Source: Bacillus smithii (GTDB lineage Bacteria; Bacillota; Bacilli; Bacillales; DSM-4216). From it: a stretch of 64,000 bases of DNA. The stretch lies in assembly GCF_001050115.1 (NCBI RefSeq), contig NZ_CP012024.1:1158001-1222000 (forward strand), written 5' to 3'. Position 1 is the first letter of the stretch. Each line of letters begins with the position of its first letter. Positions 35,760 to 45,715 of the stretch are shown here, in pieces. A program made the translations under genes and the position numbers. The notes beneath the pieces were generated by a model. That model made no database searches. It saw only the letters and a list, made by a program, of their open reading frames with translations, and was not told where the DNA came from.

Positions 35760-36908
35760 TTATACTTTGATAAATTTCGGCGATATATTATTTCCGATAA
35801 TTTCACCGTAATGAAAGAATTCATTTTCATTATTTTGTTGTTCCAAAGGCAACAATGGAAATAACAATTCAGCCACCCGATACGCTTCTTCCAAATGGGG
35901 GTATCCGGATAATATAAAACGATTAAATCCTGCTTGTTGATATTCCAACATTCTTTTTGCAACTGTTTCGGGATCCCCTACTAAGGCTGTGCCGGCGCCT
36001 CCTCTTACTAATCCGATCCCCGCCCAAAGATTAGGGCTTATTTCTAATGATTGTCTGCTTTTGTTTGCCCCGCGATGCAAAACACTCATTCGTTTCTGTC
36101 CGACCGAGTCATACCGGGAAAGGACTTGATCTGCTGTTTGAACGGCTTTTTCATCGACATAGTGTATCAGTTTGTCTGCCGCTTCCCATGCTTCTTTATC
36201 CGTTTCCCGCACAATTACATGCAATCGGATGCCAAACTCAACTGTTCTGCCTTGTTCTTCTGCCAACTTCTTGACTTCTTCGATTTTCTTGGCCGCTTGC
36301 TCTGGTGGTTCCCCCCACGTTAAATACACATCGGCGTGTTTAGCCGCCACTTTTTTTCCGGCATCAGACGATCCACCAAAAAAGACAGGCGGATATGGTT
36401 TTTGTACGGGAGGAAAAAGAAGTTCGCCACTATCAATTTTTAAATGTTGTCCGTCAAACGTGACCGTTTCGCCTTTTAATAATTTTTCCCAGATCGTTAA
36501 AAATTCATCAGTCGCTTCGTATCTTTGATCATGGCTTATGAATAGCCCATCTCCGGCTAATTCTACTGGATCGCCTCCGGCTACAACGTTTATCAACAAT
36601 CGACCATTGGAAATTCGATCTAGCGTCGCCGTCATTCTGGCCGCGAGAGTTGGGGACATTAATCCCGGCCTTACGGCAACAAGAAACTTCAATCGTTCGG
36701 TTTCGACGGCCAGCGATGAAGCCAACAACCAAGGATCTTCGCACGATTTACCCGTCGGAATCAGCACTCCTTTATATCCCAGCTGATCGGCAGCTTGAGC
36801 AATTTGTTTGAAATAATGATAAGTTCCTGCACGTCCGCCTTTTGTCGTTCCCAAATATCTTCCATCGCCGTGAGAAGGAATAAACCAAAATATTTCCATG
36901 TTTTTCAC
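35760..36908 (-). CDS. ssuD: FMNH2-dependent alkanesulfonate monooxygenase
   Basis: 382 residues, bacterial luciferase-like fold. Family signatures include [13 protein letters not shown] at the N-terminus, [34 protein letters not shown] near residue 115, and [28 protein letters not shown]. It uses FMNH2 and O2 to release sulfite from alkanesulfonates. It is the last gene of the leftward ssuE-B-A-C-D operon. Substrate range (C2-C14 sulfonates) is inferred from family. Confidence 0.95.
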   Translation of the reverse strand: MKNMEIFWFIPSHGDGRYLGTTKGGRAGTYHYFKQIAQAADQLGYKGVLIPTGKSCEDPWLLASSLAVETERLKFLVAVRPGLMSPTLAARMTATLDRISNGRLLINVVAGGDPVELAGDGLFISHDQRYEATDEFLTIWEKLLKGETVTFDGQHLKIDSGELLFPPVQKPYPPVFFGGSSDAGKKVAAKHADVYLTWGEPPEQAAKKIEEVKKLAEEQGRTVEFGIRLHVIVRETDKEAWEAADKLIHYVDEKAVQTADQVLSRYDSVGQKRMSVLHRGANKSRQSLEISPNLWAGIGLVRGGAGTALVGDPETVAKRMLEYQQAGFNRFILSGYPHLEEAYRVAELLFPLLPLEQQNNENEFFHYGEIIGNNISPKFIKV

Positions 36909-36960
36909 TCCTTTAAATGAATGATTATGGATGATTCATCTTAAATAAGCCCATTTCAAC

Positions 36961-37821
36961 TTATACTTCACCTTTGTAAGTGTCTTGCCATTTCAGAAAA
37001 TGCTTTTCCATCAGCCTGACCAATGAATCTGTTAATTTTCCGACAATGGCAAAAATGATGATGCCGACAAATACGATATCCGTGTTGCTAAATTGTCTGG
37101 CGTCCATCATCATATAGCCAAGGCCCGACGTAGAACCCATCAGTTCCGCTACGACTAGTGAGAGCCAAGCGGCTCCTAGCGATAGACGGATTCCCAACAA
37201 TATATTGGGAAGAGCGGAAGGCACGATCAGCAGCTTGATTTGCTTCCATTTGCTGAATTCAAGTATGCGCGCTACTTCAAAAAGCTTTGCGTCCACTTTA
37301 CGAATGCCTAAAAAGGTATTGACGTATAGCGGAAAAAATGCGCCTAATCCGATTAATAAAATTTTCGATTCCTCTCCTAGGCCAAACCACAGAATGAATA
37401 GCGGGGTAATCGCCAAATGCGGAATAGTCCGCACCATTTGTAAAGTTGGATCTAATAAACTTTCGGATTTTGCCGATAGTCCTACCAGAGTTCCCAAAGC
37501 CAATCCCAATCCGCCGCCAATGACAAATCCGCATGCGGCTCGAATAATGCTCAATTTCATATTGGTGAACAAAACCCCTGAGACGGCTAAATTTTTAGCC
37601 GCCAAAATAATTTCCCACGGTGTCGGCAATACGGTTTTCGTCACCCATCCGAGAGACCCTATTAATTGCCAAATGATAATGATGATAACAGGGAGTATAA
37701 ATCCGGAAAGTAATCTATACCTACTTCTTTTTCCGGAAGATTGCGAAATAGATTTCCATTTCTTCTCAGATTGACGTGGCGTGGAGACCGGTATTTCAGC
37801 TGTCATTCCTGCTTTGCTCAT
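36961..37821 (-). CDS. ssuC: Sulfonate ABC transporter permease
   Basis: 286 residues with about six membrane segments. The EAA loop near residue 195 (ARILEFSKWKQIKLLIVPSALPNILLGIRLSLG) contacts the ATPase. A 35-residue basic N-terminus precedes the first helix. Together with SsuA and SsuB it imports aliphatic sulfonates. It starts 11 bases after the ssuA stop, in one operon. Confidence 0.92.
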   Translation of the reverse strand: MSKAGMTAEIPVSTPRQSEKKWKSISQSSGKRSRYRLLSGFILPVIIIIIWQLIGSLGWVTKTVLPTPWEIILAAKNLAVSGVLFTNMKLSIIRAACGFVIGGGLGLALGTLVGLSAKSESLLDPTLQMVRTIPHLAITPLFILWFGLGEESKILLIGLGAFFPLYVNTFLGIRKVDAKLFEVARILEFSKWKQIKLLIVPSALPNILLGIRLSLGAAWLSLVVAELMGSTSGLGYMMMDARQFSNTDIVFVGIIIFAIVGKLTDSLVRLMEKHFLKWQDTYKGEV

Positions 37822-37832
37822 TTTTTATTCAC

Positions 37833-38822
37833 CTACTTTTTGTTTGATAGTGCTTGATTGATATATTGATTATCTACTACTTTGCTTGTATCGATTTTTT
37901 TCTGGATGATATGTTTCTTGTATTGAAAATCAGCCGTTTCTTGCTGAGCATGAATAATCTTGCCAGAGATCGGCAGGTTGGTGGATGGATTGTTTTTCAA
38001 TGCGCTGGCCACAACCTTTTTATCTAAATTCTTCGCCTTGGCATAGATCGCAACGGCTTCGTTGAAATGCTGTTTTTCCCAAAGCCGTGCCTGTTCATAC
38101 ACTTTCAAGAACTTCACTGTTAAATCCGGATGTTCTTCTGCAAATTGGGAACGTACGAGCATAAAACTCGGCGAAAAACTGTTTAATTGCTTTTCGGTCG
38201 TTAAAATCCTAGCATCATGTTTTAATGTTTCATAAGATATAAAAGGCTCCCAAATCGACCAAGCATCTACCTTTTTTGCATTGAAAGCCGACTGTGCTTC
38301 ATCCGGTTGAAGCTGGATAATTTGCACATCGGAATCTTTTAATCCTGCTTTCTGTAAAGCCAGGTATAATAAATTAAATCCGCTGCTTCCTTTGGCGACA
38401 GCAATTTTTTTGCCTTTTAAATCTTTAAGGGTTTTAATCGAGCTTCCTTTCGGTACAAGTATCGCATCCGATTTTAATCCTAATCGGGTATTGGAAATTT
38501 CTTTAAAACCGATATCGGCGGCTTGCGCTGAAATAACAGGAGAATTGCCCACTCCCGCAAAATCAAGATGGTTGGAAGAAATGGCCTCTATTTGCGGCGG
38601 GCCGCTTTGAAATTCAGTCCATTTCACTTGAACATGGTCTTTTTGGAAAGCTTTTTCAAACAGCTTTTTTTCTTTTGCTAAAAGGAGAGGGCCGACATCT
38701 TGTTGAATACCTATATTGATCGTAGTATTTTTTTGATCTGCACTTTCGCTTGCTTGGCTGTTGCCGCATCCGGCTATTATCCAAATAATTCCGAAAATAA
38801 AGAATAGATATGCCTTTTTCAT
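37833..38822 (-). CDS. ssuA: Sulfonate-binding lipoprotein
   Basis: 329 residues with a lipoprotein signal peptide (FFIFGIIWI, lipobox IAGC, Cys near residue 19), so it is anchored outside the membrane. The binding-protein core shows IGIQQDVGPLLLAKEKKLFEKAF, the LAGVGNSPVISAQ hinge and GKKIAVAKGSSGFNLLYLALQKAG, typical of the SsuA/NitT/TauT group. It delivers sulfonates to SsuBC. Confidence 0.92.
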   Translation of the reverse strand: MKKAYLFFIFGIIWIIAGCGNSQASESADQKNTTINIGIQQDVGPLLLAKEKKLFEKAFQKDHVQVKWTEFQSGPPQIEAISSNHLDFAGVGNSPVISAQAADIGFKEISNTRLGLKSDAILVPKGSSIKTLKDLKGKKIAVAKGSSGFNLLYLALQKAGLKDSDVQIIQLQPDEAQSAFNAKKVDAWSIWEPFISYETLKHDARILTTEKQLNSFSPSFMLVRSQFAEEHPDLTVKFLKVYEQARLWEKQHFNEAVAIYAKAKNLDKKVVASALKNNPSTNLPISGKIIHAQQETADFQYKKHIIQKKIDTSKVVDNQYINQALSNKK

Positions 38823-38852
38823 AAACTTCCTCCTTGACTGCTGTGACAGACA

Positions 38853-39608
38853 TTATTTTGATAATGAAAAATGATTGACTGTTTCAAATTCTTGCATGAC
38901 GGTTTGTCTCATTTTTTGAAATGATGAATCTGTTCTTTGGCGCGGAAATGGCAAGTCAACGGGAATCTCGCGGTGCACCGTTCCCGGTTTTGATTTCATG
39001 ACGACGACTCTATTCCCAAGATAGACCGATTCATCCAAATCATGCGTCACTAAAATCATAGTCTTTTTTGTTTTTGCCCATATTTGTAAAAGGACATCTT
39101 GCAAATGTTGCCTTGTAAATGCATCCAGGGCGCCAAATGGTTCATCTAACAATAAAACGACTGGATCTCTCAATAAAGCTCGTGCGATGGCTACCCGCTG
39201 TGACATGCCTCCTGACAATTCCTTTGGATAGGCTTTTTCAAACCCTTTTAATCGAACGATGTCGATTAATTCATGTACTTTTTCGCGAATAGCAGGATCC
39301 TTTAAAGAAAGATCAGCGGCAATATTTTCTTCGACTGTCAGCCATGGAAACAAGCGATGTTCTTGAAAAACAAAACCTTGGGCGACACTTGGCTTTTTAA
39401 CAGCCTGTTGGCCGAGGAAAACATCTCCGTTGTAATTCGTATCCAGCCCGGCGATAATCTTCAGCAGTGTGCTTTTGCCACAACCGCTCGGACCGATCAC
39501 CGTAATAAACTCACCGTTTTTTATATTCAAATAAACATCATGCAGCACTTGCACACTTCCTTGATTCGTTTTAAATGACTTGTCTTTTATGTTGATTTTT
39601 ATATCCAT
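38853..39608 (-). CDS. ssuB: Sulfonate ABC transporter ATPase
   Basis: 251 residues. Walker [10 protein letters not shown] near residue 40, Q-loop [14 protein letters not shown], signature [16 protein letters not shown], Walker [14 protein letters not shown] and the H-loop [10 protein letters not shown] are all present. TauB/SsuB-type ATPase that drives uptake with SsuC. GGAGGAAC precedes ATG. A hairpin lies in the 133-base gap from ssuE. Confidence 0.94.
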   Translation of the reverse strand: MDIKINIKDKSFKTNQGSVQVLHDVYLNIKNGEFITVIGPSGCGKSTLLKIIAGLDTNYNGDVFLGQQAVKKPSVAQGFVFQEHRLFPWLTVEENIAADLSLKDPAIREKVHELIDIVRLKGFEKAYPKELSGGMSQRVAIARALLRDPVVLLLDEPFGALDAFTRQHLQDVLLQIWAKTKKTMILVTHDLDESVYLGNRVVVMKSKPGTVHREIPVDLPFPRQRTDSSFQKMRQTVMQEFETVNHFSLSK

Positions 39609-39684
39609 TTTTGTTCCTCCAAGCTTCGGCTTTCCTTTAACTTAAGAACAAACAGACGTAAAAAGCGATGACCTAGCTTTCGAA

Positions 39685-39706
39685 TCGTGATACGTTGTGA
39701 TCACGA
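39685..39706. promoter_or_regulatory. Inverted repeat between ssuE and ssuB
   Basis: TCGTGAT (39685-39691) and ATCACGA (39700-39706) with an 8-base loop and no T run. It may be an operator or an mRNA processing stem that sets the level of ssuE against the rest. Confidence 0.4.
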
Positions 39707-39741
39707 AACGAACAGGATGAATTCGCAAGGAAAGATTGCGT

Positions 39742-40296
39742 TTATTCGCTTTTGACATGAACAAAAGATCCATTTTTATCCATCTCCCCAATAAATTGCT
39801 CTATTTGTTTATGGATGCGTTGTAAAATGTCTATGTTTCGGACATACGGTGCAGAAGTTTTATCCACATGTTTATCCAACAAATAAAACCCTTGCAATAA
39901 TTCGCCTTTCAAAGCGGATAATAATGGTTTTAAACCATACTCGATGGCGAGCATATGATGGCTGCTTCCGCCTACCATGACGGGCAGAATCGGTGTCCCT
40001 TTGAACGAATCTTCCGGGAATAGATCAATCAATGCTTTTAACACGCCCGTATAGGATCCCTTGTAGACAGGCGATCCAATGACGATTCCATCGGCGTTTT
40101 TAAAATCATTGACAATCGAAGTGATTTGTGGATCGTCAAAACGTGCATTGAATATCGTCTCCGGCTCAACATCTCTTACGGACACCTTTTTTACATTACA
40201 TCCACGATAAGCTAACAAATCGCTGATTTGCTGCAATACAAGCGCTGTGTGTGAATAAGTTGTCGGGTTTCCCGATAAAACGATAATCTGCTTCAA
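39742..40296 (-). CDS. ssuE: NADPH-dependent FMN reductase SsuE
   Basis: 184 residues, flavodoxin-like fold: IIVLSGNPTTYSHTALVLQ at the N-terminus, GIVIGSPVYKGSYTGVLKALIDLF near residue 72. The HHMLAIEYGLKPLL helix has the inserted Tyr that forms the pi-helix of SsuE-type two-component reductases. It supplies FMNH2 to SsuD. First gene of the operon, so reductase, importer and monooxygenase are made together. Confidence 0.92.
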   Translation of the reverse strand: MKQIIVLSGNPTTYSHTALVLQQISDLLAYRGCNVKKVSVRDVEPETIFNARFDDPQITSIVNDFKNADGIVIGSPVYKGSYTGVLKALIDLFPEDSFKGTPILPVMVGGSSHHMLAIEYGLKPLLSALKGELLQGFYLLDKHVDKTSAPYVRNIDILQRIHKQIEQFIGEMDKNGSFVHVKSE

Positions 40297-40365
40297 TTTT
40301 TTTTCACACCCTTTCTATTTGAAAATTGAAAAAACAAATAATAATCAAAATTTAAGATTGCTCTC

Positions 40366-40395
40366 ATTCTAATACCGTGTATTCATACCTGTCAA
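40366..40395 (-). promoter_or_regulatory. Promoter of the ssu operon
   Basis: On the minus strand TTGACA (plus 40390-40395) and TAGAAT (plus 40366-40371) with an 18-base spacer, 70 bases before ssuE. No T-box, S-box or certain CymR site was recognised. Confidence 0.7.
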
Positions 40396-40788
40396 CTATG
40401 AATTTTATTTTTGTTTATTCTGAATTTTATGTTGATTTTATTGCGCGGACATGTTATTTTGATGAATAAATCCACCATTGTCTTTTATCTTTTTCCAAAA
40501 GCGGAAGGAGCTTTCCAATAAAAAGTCTATCCCCCGATATCTATCAGGTAGGCAAGAATATACCATTTTAGCGTATTCATAAGTTCTTCTTTTTAAAAAA
40601 CGAAGACTTTTTTACTGGGAAAACGAAGGAAGTGATGTGCAAAGCGAAATGTTCTGTTTTTTAGTCTTTAATCATAGTAAACATATCGACATAATTGAAT
40701 TATGGTGCGTGGAAAGCAAAATTTTGGCGTTTCAAAGACAAACAATGTTTTAAATGAACATCCAATTCAATATAGAAAGGGGTTGTTG
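40396..40788. other. Divergent control region of ssuE and the YeiH gene
   Basis: About 390 bases, AT-rich, with no gene. A loose stem involves GTTCTTCTTTTT and AAAAAACGAAGAC near 40583-40615. The promoter of the YeiH gene is not obvious. Confidence 0.4.
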
Positions 40789-42150
40789 ATGATGCTGGGG
40801 ACAAACTTGAATGAAAAAAAGGCATTGCCGACGGTTCAAAGGGGCTGGGCTGAATTGATCCGAAAGGAAGACTGGTGGGCAGTGTGGATCGGACTTTTTC
40901 TGGTTGTGATAGCTATATTCTTTTGGTTGGCAGGGTCTTCCATTAAAGTGTTAACAGCCCAAATTCCAAAATGGGGAGACATTCATACTTTAACGACCAC
41001 GTTAAGTCAACATTTCGGTTCCATCATTCTGTTGTTGGCCATTTATATTGTTTTATTTTCGATCGCTGCCTTCTTTTTGCAAGTAAAAACGAGTCACTTT
41101 ATTTCCGGATTTATCGTTTTATTTATACTCAGCGTTTTAATCAATATTTTTAGTTCTTGGGAATGGGCGCAGCAATATAATTTGGAAGCTCCTCTTGTTG
41201 CCCTTGCTTTAGGGCTTATTATCGGCAACTTAATACCTATTCCCGAATGGTTTGGAACGGCGCTCAGGACGGAACTTTACGTGAAAGTGGGGATTGTGTT
41301 TCTTGGGGCAACGCTTCCTTTCACACTGATCATAAAGGCTGGTCCTGTTGCCTTTCTCCAGGCAACGATCATTGCTGTGGCAACATTCCTTGTCATTTAT
41401 TTCGTGGGAACCAGATGGCTGGGATTGGATAAACGATTTGCGGCCACATTAGGTGCAGGGGGTTCCATTTGCGGTGTTTCGGCTTCGATTGCCGTAGGCA
41501 GTTCCATAAAAGCAAAAAAAGAACATGTTTCCGTCTCGATTTCACTTGTTGTGATTTGGGCAGTATTTATGATTTTTGCTCTTTCGCTTATTATCAAATG
41601 GCTTGGATTACCAGCAGGACAAGCGGGAGCGTGGATTGGAACATCAGAATTTGCAGATGCGGCGGGAATAACGGCTGCCAGCTCATTCGGCGATAAAGCG
41701 CTCGTAGCCTTTACACTCATGAAGGTCATCGGTCGTGATATCTTTATAGGGGTTTGGTGCTTCATACTTACGTTCATTTCAATCACTTGGTGGGAAAAGA
41801 GAAATGAAGGTGCAAAAGCGGATACGTCTGAAATATGGCGCCGATTTCCTAAGTTTGTGATTGGTTTTTTTAGCGCCTCAGCCATCCTGACCATCCTTTT
41901 GGCCGGCTCTTCGGCCGTTCAGGCAGATGTGATTAATACAGAGATTATTGCACCAATCAAAGAACTGAGAACATGGGCTTTTACTTTTTGTTTCCTGTCG
42001 ATTGGATTGACAACTCGTTTTAAAGAATTAACATCGGTTGGTTGGAAACCGCTTGCCGCCTTCAGTGCAGGGGTCGTGGTGAACGTCGTTTTGGGATATA
42101 TTTTATCTATTCTTGTCTTTGGCTCTTATTGGGCGAATCTATCATCATAA
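40789..42150 (+). CDS. YeiH/UPF0324-family putative sulfate exporter
   Basis: About 453 residues from ATG 40789 behind GAAAGGGG. Ten or more hydrophobic segments. The UPF0324 core appears in VALALGLIIGNLIPIP, TELYVKVGIVFLGATLPF and LGAGGSICGVSASIAVGSSIKAKKEH. Family members are annotated as putative sulfate exporters without firm proof. Divergence from the ssu operon, which releases sulfite, suggests a link to sulfite or sulfate efflux; this is inference from context. A strong terminator follows. Confidence 0.82.
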   Translation: MMLGTNLNEKKALPTVQRGWAELIRKEDWWAVWIGLFLVVIAIFFWLAGSSIKVLTAQIPKWGDIHTLTTTLSQHFGSIILLLAIYIVLFSIAAFFLQVKTSHFISGFIVLFILSVLINIFSSWEWAQQYNLEAPLVALALGLIIGNLIPIPEWFGTALRTELYVKVGIVFLGATLPFTLIIKAGPVAFLQATIIAVATFLVIYFVGTRWLGLDKRFAATLGAGGSICGVSASIAVGSSIKAKKEHVSVSISLVVIWAVFMIFALSLIIKWLGLPAGQAGAWIGTSEFADAAGITAASSFGDKALVAFTLMKVIGRDIFIGVWCFILTFISITWWEKRNEGAKADTSEIWRRFPKFVIGFFSASAILTILLAGSSAVQADVINTEIIAPIKELRTWAFTFCFLSIGLTTRFKELTSVGWKPLAAFSAGVVVNVVLGYILSILVFGSYWANLSS

Positions 42151-42152
42151 AG

Positions 42153-42194
42153 AAAAAAGGCCTATGTACAGTTCAACTTTCATAGGCCTTTTTT
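42153..42194 (+). terminator. Terminator of the YeiH gene
   Basis: AAAAAAGGCCTATG (42153-42166) pairs with CATAGGCCTTTTTT (42181-42194) around a 14-base loop. Confidence 0.95.
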
Positions 42195-42231
42195 CTGCTG
42201 ATCAACACGAATATTAAAGGAGTGCTGTTGA

Positions 42232-42600
42232 ATGAATAAAAATCAACTGACTTGTAATCAAAAAATCTGTTTTATTTTCGAAATTTGGGATCGACAGATT
42301 TGGTTTCCGCGCAAAATAAAACCTCTTAAAAGGTCATCCCGTTTTCACCAAGTGAATTCACGACATGTGAGAGAATTGAAGGATCGTTTATCGCTTCGAT
42401 TGGAGAAGATTGCTTGCATGATGGACATTTTGCAAGAAGCGCATGATCATTGGATGATTTACGAAAAAAAGAACCAAATCATTATGGAAACCGCTACTTT
42501 TGGTTTTAGTGAAGCTCTCGACATCTTGTCCAGACATGGTTTCACCAATGGCGATTATATTTTGAAAGTGGAATACGAACGAAAATGGGGAATGCTGTGA
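42232..42600 (+). CDS. Hypothetical protein, 122 residues
   Basis: ATG with GGAG 10 bases upstream. Basic N-terminus (IWDRQIWFPRKIKPLKRSSR), a predicted helix (HVRELKDRLSLRLEKIACMMDILQ) and an end with FGFSEALDILSRHGF. Not a membrane protein. It follows the YeiH gene after a terminator and precedes the convergent ykuE. The family is not recognised. Confidence 0.55.
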   Translation: MNKNQLTCNQKICFIFEIWDRQIWFPRKIKPLKRSSRFHQVNSRHVRELKDRLSLRLEKIACMMDILQEAHDHWMIYEKKNQIIMETATFGFSEALDILSRHGFTNGDYILKVEYERKWGML

Positions 42601-42682
42601 TTCTTTTCCGTTTTACGAAACTCGGAAGAAATGTATAAACAAAAAAGTCTTTCAACGAACTAAACAGCGAGATTCCAAATTT

Positions 42683-43549
42683 TCAAGGAACTGATTTCAA
42701 AACGATTTTTGTAATCTCGGGAACGGCGAAAAAACGATATGGAAGACGGGTGGTGCCTAATCCGCGATTCACATAAAGTGTGAGTCTGTGGTGTTTTGTC
42801 AGTTCATAGCGTCCTTCTGGATATTTTGTTCCAAAGGGTGGGGTAATCAATGCCCCGATGAAAGGCAGTTTGATTTGTCCGCCATGGCTATGACCGCTCA
42901 ATTGTAGTTGAATAGGAAAAAGAGAAGCCTCATCCGCTAAATCAGGTGCATGAGATAATAAAATCGTAAATTGATTTTCTGGGATTTTTTTGATCGTTTC
43001 ATAAAGATTCGGTGATCCGAGCATAGCATCGTCAATTCCAGCGATGTAGATGCGTTGTTGGTTAATCATAGAGATTGTTCTGCTTTCATTGCGGAGAATT
43101 TGAAAGCTCGATTTTTCCATGATGTTTTTATAAATTTCTGTTCCATAGCCTCCGTGATCGTGATTGCCGTAAACGGCGAACTTTCCAAAAGGGGCTTTGA
43201 TTTTCCCGAGAATGTCAGGGAGAACATGCTTTTTTGGAAACTGACCAGGGTGGTCTAACAAATCGCCTGTAAAGAATACAATGTCAGGTTGCAAAGAATT
43301 GATGATGGCGACATGTTTTTGCAATTGATTCAAAGTATATTGAAATCCAATATGAGTATCGCTGAATAGAACGATCGACATTCCGTCAAATGACGGAGGA
43401 ATGAGAGGATGGTAAAATTCTTCCACATGGATATCCAGCCGTTTCGGTTCTATATAATGTGCGTAGGCCAGTCCTCCGCCGGACAACCCTAGAAAAGCCA
43501 AAAAAGTGCCTGCCATCTTTTGGAGAAACATTCTTCTCGATATTCTCAT
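42683..43549 (-). CDS. ykuE: Tat-exported metallophosphoesterase YkuE
   Basis: 288 residues from ATG 43549; GTG at 43567 in frame is possible. The N-terminus RISRRMFLQKMAGTFLAFLG is a twin-arginine signal. Metal-site motifs follow: VLFSDTHIG, FTGDLLDHP, YGNHDHGG, LLSHAPDL and LSGHSHGGQ. B. subtilis YkuE is a known substrate of TatAyCy and a Zn-dependent phosphodiesterase-like protein attached to the wall. A tatA/tatC pair is not in this window. Confidence 0.9.
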   Translation of the reverse strand: MRISRRMFLQKMAGTFLAFLGLSGGGLAYAHYIEPKRLDIHVEEFYHPLIPPSFDGMSIVLFSDTHIGFQYTLNQLQKHVAIINSLQPDIVFFTGDLLDHPGQFPKKHVLPDILGKIKAPFGKFAVYGNHDHGGYGTEIYKNIMEKSSFQILRNESRTISMINQQRIYIAGIDDAMLGSPNLYETIKKIPENQFTILLSHAPDLADEASLFPIQLQLSGHSHGGQIKLPFIGALITPPFGTKYPEGRYELTKHHRLTLYVNRGLGTTRLPYRFFAVPEITKIVLKSVP

Positions 43550-43832
43550 GTTCACGTTGATCCACACCTATTCTTGTCATGGGGGATACCCACTCATAAA
43601 AAGTGGATTGGCGTTTTTTCTTTTCAAAAAACGGGAATTTTCATGTTGCAGCAGCAAGTGCTGTCATTCCTAAACACGAATCATTTGCTTTCTAGTAAAC
43701 TGATTCAAAAAGTTTCTGTTATTATTCTATGGACGTGCAATCAAATGTATTGCTTATTTTCGATTCAAGTGTTACTTTTTGAATAGATGAAGCTGCACAA
43801 TAAAAGATGGCAGCTTAAAGGAGGCTGCAGCC

Positions 43833-44048
43833 GTGCAAAAAGAAAATCGGTTTGAAATGTTTTTCCTTCCTTCTAAAAAAGGAATGATACGGGTGTTTAT
43901 CTATGGATTTGATGCTCCCGGAAGCTGGGGACAGGTGTTTGCCCAGTATCATGAATATACCATCAATATGAAAGGGTATAATAAAAAGAAGACGATCATT
44001 CAAACATTAAATAAATTAAATGAAAGATTAATAAATGAAAACCTCTAA
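43833..44048 (+). CDS. Small hypothetical protein, 71 residues
   Basis: GTG start with AAAGGAGG 8 bases upstream. Reads FEMFFLPSKKGMIRVFIYGF near residue 7, then WGQVFAQYHEYTI, then a basic helical end. Soluble, basic. The family is not recognised. A terminator begins at its stop codon. Confidence 0.65.
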   Translation: MQKENRFEMFFLPSKKGMIRVFIYGFDAPGSWGQVFAQYHEYTINMKGYNKKKTIIQTLNKLNERLINENL

Positions 44049-44072
44049 ATTCCGCTTCGGCGGAATTTTTCT
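44048..44072 (+). terminator. Terminator of the 71-residue gene
   Basis: AATTCCG-CTTCGG-type stem: ATTCCGC and GCGGAAT close on TTCG, followed by TTTT. The very stable UUCG-like tetraloop is clear. Confidence 0.85.
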
Positions 44073-44431
44073 CTTATCAGCGTTTTTTTATAAATAATGA
44101 AAAAGGACGAGGATCATTGGGGGTCATTCTGGCGGGAACCCGCTTTTTTTCATATAATATAATTGAGATTTTTAAATTTTTTGTTAAGAGAAAGTTCGTA
44201 AGAAGCGGATGATTGGTAGAATTAGCGAACTTTTGAATGATTCGACAACCTCAAGTATTTTGAATCGAGCGATTTTTCCGGCTAATAAAGCAGAATATAG
44301 CACATTTTTGAAACGGGACAAGGAATTTTTCCCTATGTTCATACTTTTGCTGAATATGCGCCTAGGAAAAGCCGTTTGGCCTATTCTAAATAAAAGACGG
44401 AAACAAGATTTTTGCTGATGGGGGCTTGTTT
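44073..44431. other. Intergenic region before ykuI
   Basis: About 360 bases. CATATAATATAATTGAG near 44150-44166 may supply a -10. A 69-codon frame at 44209 lacks a ribosome site and is not counted as a gene. Confidence 0.4.
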
Positions 44432-45643
44432 ATGGACGCATTGGAAATTATGGCGAATTTAGATAGAGTAGTTCCTTACTTTCAACCGATCTTTAGCGCA
44501 GATGAACATAGCATCATTGGGTACGAGGTGTTGGGAAGATATTTAGGGGAAAATGGACCGGTAAGTTTAGGAGATTTCTTTGAAGATGAGGAAGTGCCGG
44601 ATGAATTTCGGTTAGAGGCGGATAATCACATCTTAAGGCAGGCGCTCAATCGTTTTATGGAGGAAGAAGCGGAAGGACATCTGTTTATCAACAGGGATGC
44701 TCGTTTACTGATGATGGACAAAGAAGAAGAATTTCTCAATATATTGCTCGGGTACAAAGAAACGGGTCTTGATCTACATAAAATTGTGCTTGAGATTTCG
44801 GAAAAAAAATATACGAGTGATCTTGAACATCTATTACAATACTATAAAACATTTGGCATACAAATTGCGATTGATCATATTGGGGAAGAGAATGTCAATA
44901 TTCATAAGTTTACCGGTTCTTATCCGGATATATTAAAAGTCAGCTTGCAAGCTCTTCGACATGATGCCGGAAACCGGGCATACAAAGACATTCTTCACTC
45001 TTTGTCGATATTAGCAAGAAAAATCGGCGCTTCTCTGCTTTTTGAAAAAATAGAAATCGAATTTCAGCTTCAATATGCGTGGAAACATGGAGGCCGGTAT
45101 TATCAAGGCTGCTACTTGCAAGAGCCAATACCCGGTTTTTTGCCTTGCGATGTTCTTAAGGAGAAATTGAGGAGAAAATTCCAAGAATTTATTCTTCATG
45201 AAAAGCGCATGCTGGAAAAAGTATATCTTCAGGCGGAATCCATACAAAACGATTTGCAAACACTTTTGCCGAAATTAAGGAAACAAACGGATTCGAGGAT
45301 TGAACTGCTCAAAGAACTGGCTGCTTATTTTGATCCGATGTGTTTTCGTTTCTACATATGTGATGAAAACGGATTTGAAGTGACGCCGAACTTGTTGAAA
45401 AAGGATGGGGAGTGGATTGTACAGCCGGAGTATTTAAATAAAAACTGGAGCTGGCGTCCCTACTTTCTGGAAAACATTCTCCGCATGCGCAAAAACCGTA
45501 CCGGTCTTTTATCAGATTTGTATTCTGATCTTGAAACGGGGGAAATAATCCGCACGTTCTCCTATCCAGTCAATGATCATGAATATTTATTTATGGACAT
45601 TACGTACGATTATTTATACGAGCATGATGGTCTTCTTTATTAA
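44432..45643 (+). CDS. ykuI: EAL-domain protein YkuI (c-di-GMP binding)
   Basis: 403 residues. EAL-type barrel (about 10-250) followed by a PAS-like C-terminal domain (about 255-403). The signature is YEVLGRYLG rather than EVLAR, and the usual DDFGTG loop reads DHIGEEN, so metal-binding acidic residues are reduced. This fits B. subtilis YkuI, which binds c-di-GMP but has no measured hydrolysis. GGGG 8 bases before ATG 44432. Probably a c-di-GMP sensor. Confidence 0.88.
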   Translation: MDALEIMANLDRVVPYFQPIFSADEHSIIGYEVLGRYLGENGPVSLGDFFEDEEVPDEFRLEADNHILRQALNRFMEEEAEGHLFINRDARLLMMDKEEEFLNILLGYKETGLDLHKIVLEISEKKYTSDLEHLLQYYKTFGIQIAIDHIGEENVNIHKFTGSYPDILKVSLQALRHDAGNRAYKDILHSLSILARKIGASLLFEKIEIEFQLQYAWKHGGRYYQGCYLQEPIPGFLPCDVLKEKLRRKFQEFILHEKRMLEKVYLQAESIQNDLQTLLPKLRKQTDSRIELLKELAAYFDPMCFRFYICDENGFEVTPNLLKKDGEWIVQPEYLNKNWSWRPYFLENILRMRKNRTGLLSDLYSDLETGEIIRTFSYPVNDHEYLFMDITYDYLYEHDGLLY

Positions 45644-45715
45644 AATAGGTTCGAATAGCTCATTCAGCACCTGGACATATTAACTATACACAATATAAGG
45701 CTAGAGGTGCTGAAT

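Noticed and set aside
44209-44418. 69-codon ORF before ykuI
   Set aside because: Only GAAGCGG upstream and no recognisable protein pattern; not enough to call a gene.
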